From Candidatus Brevefilum sp. (lineage in GTDB: Bacteria; Chloroflexota; Anaerolineae; Anaerolineales; Anaerolineaceae): a stretch of DNA of 64,000 nt. The position numbers were made by a program, and so were the translations under genes. Positions 8,820-18,466 of the stretch are shown here, in pieces (position 1 is the first letter of the stretch; every line of letters starts with the position of its first letter). The notes below the pieces were generated by a model, which searched no databases, was not told the origin of the DNA, and saw only the letters and a program-made list of their open reading frames with translations. The stretch covers positions 1 to 64,000 of the forward strand of contig JARGGB010000008.1 of assembly GCA_029210815.1 (NCBI GenBank). The letters are read 5' to 3'.

Positions 8820-9479
8820 TTAATCCTTGTCTTCAACAACGTCGATGATGATATAAAATTCATAGAATGAGTTGTCGCTGTTGTTGTAAAGTCGCCAATT
8901 GGATTGTTTCTCACCTGTCGATCCTGGTGCAACCAGGTCAACACTTATTTGAACGCTGGTGCCTGGCGGCACAGGGTAAGGGAGATACACCTTTTCATCT
9001 GTTGCGCCCATCTCTTCACCGGATGAAAATTGAATGTAATAATTTGTTCCCCAGGTTGATGAACCCGTGTTTTCAAGTGACCAGGTGATGGTGAATTCTT
9101 CACCAGGGGTGAACTCGGTATTATCGGGTGGATCCTGTGCGATCCACGCTGCGCTGTCAGTCCCGCTGGCGGCTTGCTGTGTGGCTGTCGCTTGGGGTGT
9201 TTCTGTGGTCGTTACCTCAGAAGTCTCAGTGCCTTCTGGCGTTTCTGTCACTTCGGGCGTATCCGTGAAGCTGGGTGTCGGTGAGGGCTCAGGGGTGTTT
9301 GTCGCTGTGGGTTGTGCCTGAGCTGTCATTGTCGCCTGTACATCAGCAGTTTGTGCAAAGCCTGTGCGCTGGGCGTCAATGTCAATTTCCGGTTCTCCTG
9401 AATTGCAAGCCGTCAGAATCAAAGCAGACAGTGCAAAAAAGATCAAAAGTGAAAAAATTCTGTTTGTTTTCATAATCAT
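8820..9479 (-). CDS. Lipoprotein with Nbr1-type FW/Ig-like domain
   Basis: A 219-residue secreted lipoprotein. A signal peptide ends in LTAC with the lipid-carrying cysteine at about residue 25. Residues 50-105 are a Thr/Pro/Glu-rich low-complexity linker that should hold the domain away from the membrane. Residues 112-215 form a domain like the Ig-like domain of human NBR1: PGEEFTITWSLENTGSSTW is the diagnostic stretch. In bacteria these domains are found on cell-surface proteins; the ligand is unknown. The first ATG of two (MIMK) is favoured by a GGAGGT site 11 bases upstream. A 7-bp hairpin (gaccaac/gttggtc) sits directly before that site. It is a paralogue of the next gene upstream. Confidence 0.8.
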   Translation of the reverse strand: MIMKTNRIFSLLIFFALSALILTACNSGEPEIDIDAQRTGFAQTADVQATMTAQAQPTATNTPEPSPTPSFTDTPEVTETPEGTETSEVTTTETPQATATQQAASGTDSAAWIAQDPPDNTEFTPGEEFTITWSLENTGSSTWGTNYYIQFSSGEEMGATDEKVYLPYPVPPGTSVQISVDLVAPGSTGEKQSNWRLYNNSDNSFYEFYIIIDVVEDKD

Positions 9480-9629
9480 ATTTATCGTTTACCTCCTGAC
9501 CAACGATTGTTTTTAGGTTGGTCACCTTTTCAATTGTAGATTAACGGCGAGAAAAGTCAAGATTAAGGTCTGTGAAGAGGAAAAATTAAAGTTGAGCACC
9601 CTCGTAGTATGACCGAATAAAACCAAATA

Positions 9630-9652
9630 CCCCGGGAGAAAAATTCCCGGGG
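9630..9652 (-). terminator. Terminator after the larger FW-domain lipoprotein
   Basis: An 8-bp GC-rich stem (ccccggga / tcccgggg) with a 7-base loop, 27 bases past the stop codon on the minus strand, followed by TATTTGGTTTTATT. Confidence 0.75.
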
Positions 9653-9679
9653 CATATGTGCTTCGAAAAAATTAAAGCC

Positions 9680-10825
9680 TTATGGTTCTATGCGAGGGCC
9701 AAACCACAATGCCAGGTCATTTGAGGCACTGCCGTTTGCTTCAACCAGCAGGATAAATTGGACATCTTCTCCAGCTAAATCATCCAGGTCCACTTTGATG
9801 CGATTGAAATCATCATCCTGAACTTCGTGCCATGTTGCCAGGGTACGTTCAGCACCGCCGTCAATTCTGTAATTTAGTTTGAATTTGACATCACAGTTTG
9901 AATCGCTGTAACAGCCGATGATGGCATAGAAATAAACATTTTCCGTAACTGAAACTGCAGGGAAAATACCCCTGATCCAGCCGTCATTGACCATCTGTGG
10001 ATGAACCTGCAAGCCTGGTTCATCATCTTTCATACCGTTTTCAAGGGTGGGCTCATCGATTTTTCTGACCCAACCTGCACTATCACCTGAGGAACCAGGG
10101 CAAGGTAAGGTGCCAACGCCGCTGGACCAGACAACACCAGAAGCACAGTAATTCTTTGTGAAATCATAAACGGTGCCCTGGACATCAATTTTCACCCAGA
10201 AGTTGCCATCTTTTTCGCCAATCCCGAATAAGACGCCGTTTTGATCACGCAGCTTGAAATCACCTCGATGGGTGCCGGCAGCAATCGGTGCCTTCAAATC
10301 CATGCTGATCTTCACCTCCTCACCAGGTTTTACTGTACCGCTGGTCAGGGGGCTTGATGCTGGCGCACCCATGGCATCCCCCTCAACAAAGACAATGTCA
10401 TAATTTGCATCCCATGTACAGCTTCCGGTGTTTTCAAGCGTCCAGGTCTTTGTGAATTCCTCACCGGGATCATAATCTGTTCCATCCGGGATGGTCTCAG
10501 CAACAAATCCAGCCTGGTTGCATTCAATTTCAGGCGTTTGGGTCGGTGCTGTGGTAGGGGTGTCACTTGGGGATAATGTTGCTGTGGGCGAGCCAGGCTC
10601 TTCAGACGGTTCTGGCGATAAAGTTTGTGTTGCTCCTGGTTGTTCTTGTTTTGTCGCCAGGGCTGTTTCTGCAATGCTTGTTTGCTGCGCCTGTACTGTT
10701 TGAGCAGCTGCTGTATTCAGAGCATCTACCTGGGAGGTTGGGGTTTCCTGTCCAGGAAAATTACATCCAGAAAGGATGATGCTGAAAATTATTCCAATAA
10801 TGAGTGTGATCCTTAGCTTCTTCAT
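9680..10825 (-). CDS. Lipoprotein with Nbr1-type FW/Ig-like domain and C-terminal module
   Basis: A 381-residue secreted lipoprotein. The signal peptide ends in LSGC (cysteine 21), followed by a Thr/Gln/Pro-rich linker to about residue 105. The FW/Ig-like domain covers about residues 108-215, with PGEEFTKTWTLENTGSCTW, where the two cysteines around residues 101 and 136 could form a disulfide. The C-terminal part (about 217-381) is a separate beta-rich module of unrecognised type with paired cysteines. A strong GAGGAG site precedes the ATG. The smaller paralogue lies downstream, separated by a terminator, so the two are probably transcribed independently. Confidence 0.8.
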   Translation of the reverse strand: MKKLRITLIIGIIFSIILSGCNFPGQETPTSQVDALNTAAAQTVQAQQTSIAETALATKQEQPGATQTLSPEPSEEPGSPTATLSPSDTPTTAPTQTPEIECNQAGFVAETIPDGTDYDPGEEFTKTWTLENTGSCTWDANYDIVFVEGDAMGAPASSPLTSGTVKPGEEVKISMDLKAPIAAGTHRGDFKLRDQNGVLFGIGEKDGNFWVKIDVQGTVYDFTKNYCASGVVWSSGVGTLPCPGSSGDSAGWVRKIDEPTLENGMKDDEPGLQVHPQMVNDGWIRGIFPAVSVTENVYFYAIIGCYSDSNCDVKFKLNYRIDGGAERTLATWHEVQDDDFNRIKVDLDDLAGEDVQFILLVEANGSASNDLALWFGPRIEP

Positions 10826-11043
10826 GCTTTCTCCTCGCTTTTTTGACGATATTTAACGCCTTATTAACTACTGAGCTTGTTACTTCCACAGCTCAAATAG
10901 GGCGTGTTTTTTCTTAGCATAAATGATTGGTTGCAATAATTTTGCCAAGTCTCCATTTATGACAAAGATTTGGAAGCTTTTAAGTTAGCCTCCACATCCA
11001 TTAAATCTTAATCTCGATTGAATTTCAAGCGTGAATTTGAAGA

Positions 11044-12288
11044 TTAAGTCCTTTCAGCACTGAACAGGGTCTTAATGAACAATCCCAAGCTGAATTTACT
11101 GCCGGTTAACAATGTTTGTGCCCTGAACATACCGGCAACTGAGCGAATCAATAATAGAATCGTCAAAATTAATAATGCTATTGACACAAGTAATTGCCAT
11201 AATGGCACCGGGGAAACAGCCATGCGGGTCATAATCGTGGTGGGTGCCGTAAATGGAATCAGGCTGAGGATGGTTGGCAGGGTTGCATTGGGCTGCTCGA
11301 TGATCACGCCTACCAACATTAGTGGGATTAAAATTGGTGCGATAACGTAAAAAGTTGCTTGTGAAGCCTCTTTAAGGTTGGGTACAAAAGCACCAATACC
11401 TGCCATTATTGTGGCGTAAACCAAATAACCCGTTATAAAGAAAGCAATTCCCCAGGGAAGAAGTCCAGCGGGAAGTTGAAGGCTTGGGGGGATATTGAGA
11501 GTCGTTCCACCAAGGCGAAGCATTAACAACCCGGATCCCATCCAAAGTACCATTTGGAGTAATCCAACCAATCCCAGCGCGAATATTTTACCGGTGAAGA
11601 GTTGGATGGGTTTAACCGAGCTCATCAAGATCTCCATCACCCGGTTTTCTTTCTCCTTGGCAATACTGCTCATCAACAAACTGGCCGAAGTGATAATGAT
11701 CACATAAAACAGCATGCTAACACCATAAGGCAGATAAAAAGCCAGTGGATTACTGGTATCGCGCTCTTCCACATCTGGCGCTAAGTCGATCGTATTAACC
11801 TGCACAGGATCTGAAAGGGCTTCGTATTGCTGCAGGTTCGCGCCTAAAAGATTGTATCGAATAACCCTTTCAACTGCCGTTGTGGTTTCCATTGCGCTAA
11901 AGGGGTTAAAATCCTTGCGGTAATATGTGATTTGACCTGTTTCCAAAAAATCCGTGTGGATTTTGTAATATCCTCTGAGTTGATCACTCATAACAGCTTC
12001 TTTTGCAGCTTCTTCATTTTGATATTCATTCAAAGAGTCCGGGTTGATATCCGGGGGCAATTGTTCAATGACCCCAGCCAAATCAACATAGCCATCCGTT
12101 ACTGGGCCTCCAGGGGATGGTTGAAAGATTTGTCCAATGCCGCCACTCTGACTATCGCTGCCAATTAAGGACACGACGCCAAGGATAATTGCGGGAACTA
12201 AAGGCACCAAAATTAGGGTCAGTAAAAAAGAACGTCTTGTGACGGTATTTATAAACTCTGTTTTAAGTACAATCCAGGTTTTTTTCAT
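11044..12288 (-). CDS. ABC-2 type transporter permease
   Basis: A 414-residue membrane subunit of an ABC-2 (NatB/DrrB-like) exporter. It has one N-terminal helix (about residues 20-45), a large extracytoplasmic region (about 46-180), then a block of five or six helices (about 185-400). The segment KEKENRVMEILMSSVKPIQLFTGKI is conserved in these permeases and contacts the ATPase; only part of it is unusual in no respect. It lies 2 bases after the stop of a paralogous permease, and the two probably form a heterodimer. Substrate unknown. Confidence 0.87.
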   Translation of the reverse strand: MKKTWIVLKTEFINTVTRRSFLLTLILVPLVPAIILGVVSLIGSDSQSGGIGQIFQPSPGGPVTDGYVDLAGVIEQLPPDINPDSLNEYQNEEAAKEAVMSDQLRGYYKIHTDFLETGQITYYRKDFNPFSAMETTTAVERVIRYNLLGANLQQYEALSDPVQVNTIDLAPDVEERDTSNPLAFYLPYGVSMLFYVIIITSASLLMSSIAKEKENRVMEILMSSVKPIQLFTGKIFALGLVGLLQMVLWMGSGLLMLRLGGTTLNIPPSLQLPAGLLPWGIAFFITGYLVYATIMAGIGAFVPNLKEASQATFYVIAPILIPLMLVGVIIEQPNATLPTILSLIPFTAPTTIMTRMAVSPVPLWQLLVSIALLILTILLLIRSVAGMFRAQTLLTGSKFSLGLFIKTLFSAERT

Positions 12289-12290
12289 CT

Positions 12291-13499
12291 TTACACCTGC
12301 TTTCGTAAAACTTCTTTAATCGACAGCTTTTTACCATAACGTAACATACCCATTCGGAAGGCTTTACCAGCAAACCAGATGGCAAGTATCGCAAACAGGA
12401 TAAGGATGGCAATGTTGATAGCAATTTGCCATGCGGGCACAACGGTGAACCCCATTCGCATGATCAGGGTAATGGGTGCAGTGATTGGGAAGTAACTTAA
12501 GGCTGTTGCCAATGCCCCATTTGGATTCATCATAATTGTGGATGAAAGGTAATAGGGGATCATCATGGGTAAGGACACTAAACTTGAGACTTGTTGCGCT
12601 TCCTTTGTCTCGGTCATTGTTGCGCCAATGGCAGCCATAATCGCTGCTATCATCACAAAGGATGGTAACAGCACCAGTAATAGAACTGCGATAAATTCTC
12701 CTGAAATGGAGATATCCTGCACGGCGGGAAAGAATTGCCCTGCAATTAACAACCCGATCCACCCAAAGAGAAGCCAAATGATCAATTGGGTTAAACCAAC
12801 GCCGATATTGCCAATGATTTTGCCGGTCATCAACTGCGTGGGCGTAACAGAGGTCACAAGAATTTCCATTGTTCGGTTTTCTTTTTCTTCAACAACTGCC
12901 TGAAGCAGGTACCCACCACTGGTCATCACAACGACAAAAAACAAAAGCCCAGCAACGAATGGTATGAAGATGTTGTACCATTGGTCCTGGCGAATTTCCC
13001 GGCTGCCATCCAGGGATGAGATTGTAATTATGCTGCCATCCTCGAGTCTCTCCTTAATTTGTAGGTCCAGCTCCTGGTATGCATCAAGGTTTTGCTTAAC
13101 AAATTGATCAAATTGATCCTGAATTTCTGAGGCTGGCTCTTCAAAGAAAACAAGATCAACAGCCAGAACCTGAGGATAGTCTTCATTGATGATATAGTAA
13201 GCCTGTATTTCACCTTCATCTAGCTTTTCCCGTGCTTGCGAATCATTTTCAAAGGGTTTAAATTTTATAGTTGGTTCAAAAATACTTGAATTCTCCTCCA
13301 GGGGAACGGGGTTACTCAGGGTTCCTGATCGGTCAATATAACCTACCGGTGTTCGATCAATGGTTAAGAATCCGATCAATAATCCTAAACCAACCATGAT
13401 CAGAACAAGGCCAGGAAGACTCAGCAAGCTGAGCAGAAATCTCTTTTGGAATACATGCTTTATGTATTCGTTCTTAATAATGTGCCAAACCTTAGTCAT
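12291..13499 (-). CDS. ABC-2 type transporter permease (paralogue)
   Basis: A 402-residue permease with the same plan as its neighbour: one N-terminal helix, an external domain of about 140 residues rich in acidic and Gln residues, then a helix bundle. The cytoplasmic segment EEKENRTMEILVTSV is the shared coupling motif. The start overlaps the end of the ATPase gene by 8 bases, showing tight co-translation. Together with the ATPase it forms a Na+- or drug-exporter-like complex, or one handling a signal peptide; the sequence does not say which. Confidence 0.87.
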   Translation of the reverse strand: MTKVWHIIKNEYIKHVFQKRFLLSLLSLPGLVLIMVGLGLLIGFLTIDRTPVGYIDRSGTLSNPVPLEENSSIFEPTIKFKPFENDSQAREKLDEGEIQAYYIINEDYPQVLAVDLVFFEEPASEIQDQFDQFVKQNLDAYQELDLQIKERLEDGSIITISSLDGSREIRQDQWYNIFIPFVAGLLFFVVVMTSGGYLLQAVVEEKENRTMEILVTSVTPTQLMTGKIIGNIGVGLTQLIIWLLFGWIGLLIAGQFFPAVQDISISGEFIAVLLLVLLPSFVMIAAIMAAIGATMTETKEAQQVSSLVSLPMMIPYYLSSTIMMNPNGALATALSYFPITAPITLIMRMGFTVVPAWQIAINIAILILFAILAIWFAGKAFRMGMLRYGKKLSIKEVLRKQV

Positions 13500-14403
13500 C
13501 TTCTTCCCCTTCCAGCTCTTTTACAAATTTAATAAAAATCTCGTTCAAAGGCGGAACAGCATTTTCAAATTCTGTTAATTCAACCCCTGAATTTATTAAA
13601 TTCTTCAAAATCAGGTTGGGTTTCGCCATTTCATCCAATACGAGGCGGAATCGCCCATTCGTTTTTCTTATTTCTCGAACACCCTCGATAGCATCTGGTA
13701 AACTGCTCAGCGGTGTGACCATAATATCCTGGGATGCAAAATCCTTCTGGATTTCTTGCAGTGTCCCATACAGCACTCGATGCCCATGATCAATTAACAG
13801 AATGCGGTCGCATAATTCTTCTACCTGGTTCATTTGATGCGTGGACATGATGATCGCTTTGCCTTCATCTCGTTTGGATTGGAGCATATCTTTGACCATT
13901 TCAGTATTGACCGGGTCCAATGAAGTGAAGGGTTCATCGATGATGATCAGTTCTGGATCATGAACGAGGGTCGTGATTAACTGTGCTTTTTGCTGCATAC
14001 CTTTGCTGAGTTCTTTAACCTTTTTGTCGCGATACTGGTAGAGGTCAAAATGTTCCATGTAATCCTTCAATTTTGAGGATGCAAGACCTTCTTCCATTCC
14101 CTTGAGTGCTGCCAGGAAGATCAAACAACGTTCCAGGGGGATTTCCTGGTAAAGACCGCGTTCTTCTGGCAGATAACCAATCCGATTCTTTTTCTCGTCC
14201 GTCATGGGACCGCCCAATACCCTGATCTCACCTTTATCGGGCTTAAAGATATCCAGTATCATCCGAATGGAGGTGGTCTTGCCGGCGCCGTTTGGACCTA
14301 ACAATCCAAAGATCTCTCCAGGCTGGACTTCAAAACTCAAATTTTCCACAGCCTGGACGTCACCAAACCTTTTGGAAATATTCACAGTTTCAATGATTGA
14401 CAT
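13492..14403 (-). CDS. ABC transporter ATP-binding protein (NatA-like)
   Basis: A 303-residue ATPase driving the two ABC-2 permeases encoded downstream. Walker A is GPNGAGKT (residues 36-43), the Q-loop region lies near YLPEERGLY, the ABC signature is LSKGMQQ (132-138), Walker B is LIIIDEP (152-158), followed by SLD and the switch histidine in STHQM. The last 80 residues form the accessory domain common in NatA-type subunits. GAGGTG precedes the ATG. A TATAAT hexamer on the minus strand at 14446-14451 may be its -10 box; no good -35 was seen. Confidence 0.92.
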   Translation of the reverse strand: MSIIETVNISKRFGDVQAVENLSFEVQPGEIFGLLGPNGAGKTTSIRMILDIFKPDKGEIRVLGGPMTDEKKNRIGYLPEERGLYQEIPLERCLIFLAALKGMEEGLASSKLKDYMEHFDLYQYRDKKVKELSKGMQQKAQLITTLVHDPELIIIDEPFTSLDPVNTEMVKDMLQSKRDEGKAIIMSTHQMNQVEELCDRILLIDHGHRVLYGTLQEIQKDFASQDIMVTPLSSLPDAIEGVREIRKTNGRFRLVLDEMAKPNLILKNLINSGVELTEFENAVPPLNEIFIKFVKELEGEEDD

Positions 14404-14636
14404 ATTACACCTCTCTTTGTAAGGATATTAATTTCATATTCTTTTATTATAGAATGGCTGGGTTGAAACAAACTAAGATTTTCTCAGGTATTTATTTTTT
14501 ATTCGAAATTATTTTACCAAACTTTATAATTCGTACTGAGGGCGAATAGACACAAAAAGCCCCTGTCTTTGTTCTTAATCACAATTAGATTTTTAGAATC
14601 CAATTGCAAAAAACAATTTTCAGTTCTAATCTTTGG

Positions 14637-15782
14637 TTATTGCGCTTTGATAGCGTCTGCGATAATTTCAACAGCCCTATCAATTTGGTCTATTGTTGTC
14701 CCTCTACCTACAGAAAATCGAAGGGTACCCATGGCGTAGTCAAGGGGTACTTTCATTGCTTGCAGAACATTGGAAATATTGATCTTGTCTGAGTGACAGG
14801 CTGCACCGGCAGATACGGCAACCCGGTCGCTGATTTGGGCGATTAGTGTGTTGGCTTCCTCTTTGTAAAAGCCAAGGCTGAGGGTGTTCGGCAAACGTAA
14901 CTCGGGATGGCCGTTGAGTAAAAAGCTGCCTTCTGCTAGAGACACTTGTAGTTCTTTGTGTAAGCGGTCTCGCATGTTCTTAAAATGACTCATATTCTTT
15001 TCCAGGTCCCGTTTTGCGATTTCGCAGGCTTTCCCGAGGCCAACGATTTCAAGGACGTTTTCAGTTCCTGGACGCCGATTTGATTCATGATCAGCGCCGT
15101 ACATTAATTTTTTAAGGGCTGTTCCATTACGGATAAACAATGCTCCAATTCCCTTGGGGGCATATAATTTATGCCCGGCAATGGAAAGCATGTCCACACC
15201 TAATTTCTGTACATCAACTGGGATTTTTCCGACGCTTTGAGCGGCATCGGTGTGAAAGGCAGCACCGTGTTTATGTGCTATCTCAGCCAAATCTTGAATC
15301 GGTTGGATCGTGCCAACCTCGTTGTTGGCATGCATGATGCTCACAAGGATTGTATTGGGGGTGAAAGCTTCTTCCAAGCTTTGGGGACTTATCAAACCAT
15401 ACTGATCAACAGGTAAATAGGTGATCGTAAAGCCCTGGTTTTGAAGATATCGGCATACTTCCAGCACCGCTGGGTGTTCAATTTGACTGGTGATGATGTG
15501 ATTCCCTTTATCCCGGTTTGCAAGGGCATATCCTCGAATGGCGTAGTTGTTGCTTTCAGTGCCGCCGCTGGTGAAGACGATCTCGCTCGACTGACACCGG
15601 AGGGCATCAGCAATTTGATGACGCGCCTTTTCAACAGCCATTCTTGCCTTCACGCCAAATGCATGGCTGCTGGATGGGTTTCCGAAATGACCATACAGGT
15701 AAGGTGCCATTTCGTCAGCCACTTCTTTGGCGATGGGTGTTGTAGCGTTGTAGTCGAGATAAATTGGTTTGACTTCTTTCAT
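14637..15782 (-). CDS. Cysteine desulfurase (NifS/IscS family)
   Basis: A 381-residue PLP-dependent enzyme that removes sulfur from L-cysteine for iron-sulfur clusters and tRNA thiolation. Visible features are YLDYNATTP at the N-terminus, TSGGTESNN (about 71-79), HTDAAQSVGK (178-186), the PLP lysine in AGHKLYAP (K205), RRPGTENV (237-244) and the persulfide cysteine in SAGAACHSD (C329). The ATG at 15782 is chosen because GAGG lies seven bases upstream; an in-frame extension to 15842 runs through the preceding terminator and is unlikely. No iscU or nif partner is adjacent. A TATAAT hexamer at 15814-15819 (minus) is a likely -10. Confidence 0.93.
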   Translation of the reverse strand: MKEVKPIYLDYNATTPIAKEVADEMAPYLYGHFGNPSSSHAFGVKARMAVEKARHQIADALRCQSSEIVFTSGGTESNNYAIRGYALANRDKGNHIITSQIEHPAVLEVCRYLQNQGFTITYLPVDQYGLISPQSLEEAFTPNTILVSIMHANNEVGTIQPIQDLAEIAHKHGAAFHTDAAQSVGKIPVDVQKLGVDMLSIAGHKLYAPKGIGALFIRNGTALKKLMYGADHESNRRPGTENVLEIVGLGKACEIAKRDLEKNMSHFKNMRDRLHKELQVSLAEGSFLLNGHPELRLPNTLSLGFYKEEANTLIAQISDRVAVSAGAACHSDKINISNVLQAMKVPLDYAMGTLRFSVGRGTTIDQIDRAVEIIADAIKAQ

Positions 15783-15833
15783 ATTTTTCCTCTTTTTCTT
15801 ACAGGACAATTCTATTATACTCATCAGAATCAA

Positions 15834-15869
15834 AAAACCCATCCGGTAGATTATTACCGAATGGGTTTT
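15834..15869 (-). terminator. Terminator of the nucleoside-import operon
   Basis: A 15-bp stem with one mismatch (aaaacccatccggta / taccgaatgggtttt) and 6-base loop, 25 bases past the last permease stop codon on the minus strand, followed by a T6-type run. It insulates the operon from the cysteine desulfurase gene. Confidence 0.88.
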
Positions 15870-15893
15870 GAATCACTTAAATTGGTTGTTTGA

Positions 15894-17171
15894 TTATTCT
15901 TTTTCGTAAGGCTCGCCGTCTGCAGCGGGCGCCTGACCCTTGCCGATAAAACCAGCCAGCACAATCATTGTAATCAGGTAAGGCGTCATTCCCATAAATT
16001 GAGCAGGGATGTTGCTGCCAAGGAGCGATAATTTGGAGCCGATTGCGTCTGCAAAACCAAATAAGAAACCCGCCCCAAGGGACCCGATTGGAGTCCAGTT
16101 GCCAAAGATCATCGCCGCCAACCCAATAAATCCTTTGCCGGCTGTAATCCCTTCCTCAAATCGGCCAACAGAGCCGAGGGTGAAAAAAGATCCCCCAATT
16201 CCTGCAACGACACCGCTTAACAAAACCGCCATATAGCGTGTCGGTGCCACTTTAATGCCCAATGTGTCTGCTGCTTTGGGGTGCTCCCCAACGGATCGCA
16301 ATCGCAATCCCCATCGAGTTGCGAAAAGCGCAACCTGGATGATGATCAGCAAAATGAACATGATATAAACAAAGATGTTGGTATTGAAGAAAATAGGACC
16401 GATGACGGGGATATAGGCTAAGCCAGGTATAGGTATTCTTGGAAACAGTGGTGGGGAGTTCAATGCCTGGTTAGTTTGTAAAAATTTTTGCGATAAAAAT
16501 GCGGTCATACCTGCGGCGAAGATGTTGATCACAGTCCCTGATATGACCTGGTTAATGCGATATTTGATGGACAGAACTGCGTGAATCCCTGCTAAAAGGA
16601 CGGAAGCAAAGATACCGCCCAATAACCCGATCCAGGCATTTTGTGTGATGCTGCCGATCAAAGCACCTACCATGCTTGCCATCAACATCAAGCCCTCAAT
16701 TGCTATGTTGATGACACCAGCACGTTCGGATAGAAGCCCTGAAAATGCACCCAGTGTGATTGGTACAGCCAGAAGAACAGCGCTTGTCAGCATCCCTGCC
16801 AGGTTTAGCGACTGGTCAGCGGTCTGCCAGGTCAGGAAGCTGAAGACCAGGAATAGACCGCAAAGTCCAACCAACGCATTTGTTGCCCGTCCAAAACCTT
16901 TGATCAATTGGTAAGCACCTATGATTAACGCCAATGCAGCTAATATGATCAATGTTAATTGTGTGGGCAGTATCCAATTGCCTGCTTGGCCAATATTAAT
17001 GCCGCCGGGTGTCATCACAAAAGTCGTCTTTGCAGCCCCTGATACGGTTCGAACAAAGACAATGAAAATGAAGGCGCCAATGATGATTTCAATGATGCCC
17101 ATCACCAGCTTCCTGGTTGGAGAAACCTCATAAATTCGTTCGTGTTTGATTGCTTGTGTTGAGGTAGACAT
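15894..17171 (-). CDS. Nucleoside ABC transporter permease (NupQ/YufQ-like)
   Basis: A 425-residue permease of the branched-chain amino acid/ribose permease superfamily, in the subgroup that serves BMP-family nucleoside importers. About ten hydrophobic segments are visible, with an extra N-terminal region of three helices. GLLSERAGVINIAIEGLML (about residues 145-163) and RSVGEHPKAADTLGI (the cytoplasmic EAA-like coupling loop, about 297-311) are the family hallmarks. Its start codon overlaps the stop of the upstream permease by one base, so the two are translated together as a heterodimer. Confidence 0.9.
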   Translation of the reverse strand: MSTSTQAIKHERIYEVSPTRKLVMGIIEIIIGAFIFIVFVRTVSGAAKTTFVMTPGGINIGQAGNWILPTQLTLIILAALALIIGAYQLIKGFGRATNALVGLCGLFLVFSFLTWQTADQSLNLAGMLTSAVLLAVPITLGAFSGLLSERAGVINIAIEGLMLMASMVGALIGSITQNAWIGLLGGIFASVLLAGIHAVLSIKYRINQVISGTVINIFAAGMTAFLSQKFLQTNQALNSPPLFPRIPIPGLAYIPVIGPIFFNTNIFVYIMFILLIIIQVALFATRWGLRLRSVGEHPKAADTLGIKVAPTRYMAVLLSGVVAGIGGSFFTLGSVGRFEEGITAGKGFIGLAAMIFGNWTPIGSLGAGFLFGFADAIGSKLSLLGSNIPAQFMGMTPYLITMIVLAGFIGKGQAPAADGEPYEKE

Positions 17172-18454
17172 TATTGACCTCCTCCCCAGCCGCTTACAAA
17201 GACTGTTGTTTCTTCCTGTTTGGGTTCTTTAAGGCGATAAATCGTTCGGATGATTGCCGGCGCAGCAACCAGCATTAAAATGATTGCCTGTAACACGTCG
17301 ACGATATCAATTGGGATTCTGGAAACAACCATCATTCGTGTTGCCCCATTTCGTAAGGTTCCAAACAGAATGGAAGCGAGAACGACACCGACTGGATGGT
17401 TATTGCCAATTAATGTAAGGGCGATGCTGTCAAAACCGTACCCGGATGAAAGACCAAGTGCCATGCTGCGGTTAACTGCCAATATTTGAATTGCGCCAGC
17501 CAATCCCGCTAATGCACCAGAGATTGCCATCCCGATCATGGTCGTTTTTACCACGCTCAAGCCGGCGTATTTGGCGGCACGCGGGTTGGTGCCAACGGTG
17601 CGCATATTCAACCCCCATTTTGTTTTGAAGAGCAGCCACCAGATAAGCCAGGCAAAGCCCAGTGCAAAAAAGAAGCCGAGGTGAAATCGAATTGGCGATG
17701 GGAAAAATTGCGGAATTTGTGCGCTTTCTTCAATGAGTGGGCTGATCGGCATCCCGCCTGAGCCGGGGCGTGTCATCGGACCGGAAAGCAGCCATTCTGT
17801 CAGGCGAAAAGCAATGTAATTCATCATGATGGTGTTGATCACTTCATGGCCGCCTGTGGTCGCTTTTAGAAAACCAGGAATGAAGCCCCATAGCGCGCCT
17901 CCCAATCCGCCGGCAATAAATGCCAGGGGCATGTGGATGTAAACGGGTAAGCCTTTCACAGCATAGCCAACAAAGGTTGCACAGGCTGCCCCAATGAAAA
18001 GCTGCCCTTCGACCCCGATATTGAACAAACCCGCTCTGAAAGCCAGTGCCACGGCGAGACCTGCAAAGATATAGGGTGTTGCCTGTACTAGGCTTTCAAG
18101 AAATGGGTTGATAGCTTTGTAAATTTGTTCTTTATCTCCCGAAAACAAGGCGTTGAAAATACGGACAGGATCGCCGATGGAACCGGTGAAAAGCGCTGCA
18201 TAGGCGCTGCCGATTTCAGAGAAAGCAGTTGTGATACCCTTGCCGAATGATTGCCCAAAGGCAGTATAGACGCTTGTGCTGGTGGCAGCAATTAAAAATG
18301 CGCCAATGATTAAACCAGATAAAATTGCTAACAAAGGGATGGTTATAACATTCCAAAAGGAACGCTTATGCGTCGCTGATTCCTTTTCATCCTGGTTCAG
18401 CTCTTCTATTAATACCTTTCCTGCGTCTTTTTGTTTTTCTTGTTTTTTATCCAA
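17171..18454 (-). CDS. Nucleoside ABC transporter permease (NupP/YufP-like)
   Basis: A 427-residue permease, partner of the next one. A charged cytoplasmic N-terminus of about 30 residues (many Lys/Glu) precedes ten or so helices. Family marks are ALAFRAGLFNIGVEGQLFIG (about 138-157) and RTVGTNPRAAKYAGLS, the loop that meets the ATPase. It starts 12 bases after the ATPase gene ends, in the same operon. In related systems this pair moves purine and pyrimidine nucleosides across the cytoplasmic membrane. Confidence 0.9.
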   Translation of the reverse strand: MDKKQEKQKDAGKVLIEELNQDEKESATHKRSFWNVITIPLLAILSGLIIGAFLIAATSTSVYTAFGQSFGKGITTAFSEIGSAYAALFTGSIGDPVRIFNALFSGDKEQIYKAINPFLESLVQATPYIFAGLAVALAFRAGLFNIGVEGQLFIGAACATFVGYAVKGLPVYIHMPLAFIAGGLGGALWGFIPGFLKATTGGHEVINTIMMNYIAFRLTEWLLSGPMTRPGSGGMPISPLIEESAQIPQFFPSPIRFHLGFFFALGFAWLIWWLLFKTKWGLNMRTVGTNPRAAKYAGLSVVKTTMIGMAISGALAGLAGAIQILAVNRSMALGLSSGYGFDSIALTLIGNNHPVGVVLASILFGTLRNGATRMMVVSRIPIDIVDVLQAIILMLVAAPAIIRTIYRLKEPKQEETTVFVSGWGGGQ

Positions 18455-18466
18455 AGATGCACCTCC

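Noticed and set aside
11044-14403. ABC-2 cluster considered as a bacteriocin or antibiotic immunity locus
   Set aside because: No peptide, modification enzyme or regulator gene lies nearby; only a generic exporter can be supported.
15783-15842. N-terminal extension of the cysteine desulfurase
   Set aside because: The extra codons run through the operon terminator and -10-like sequence and lack a ribosome binding site, while ATG 15782 has one.
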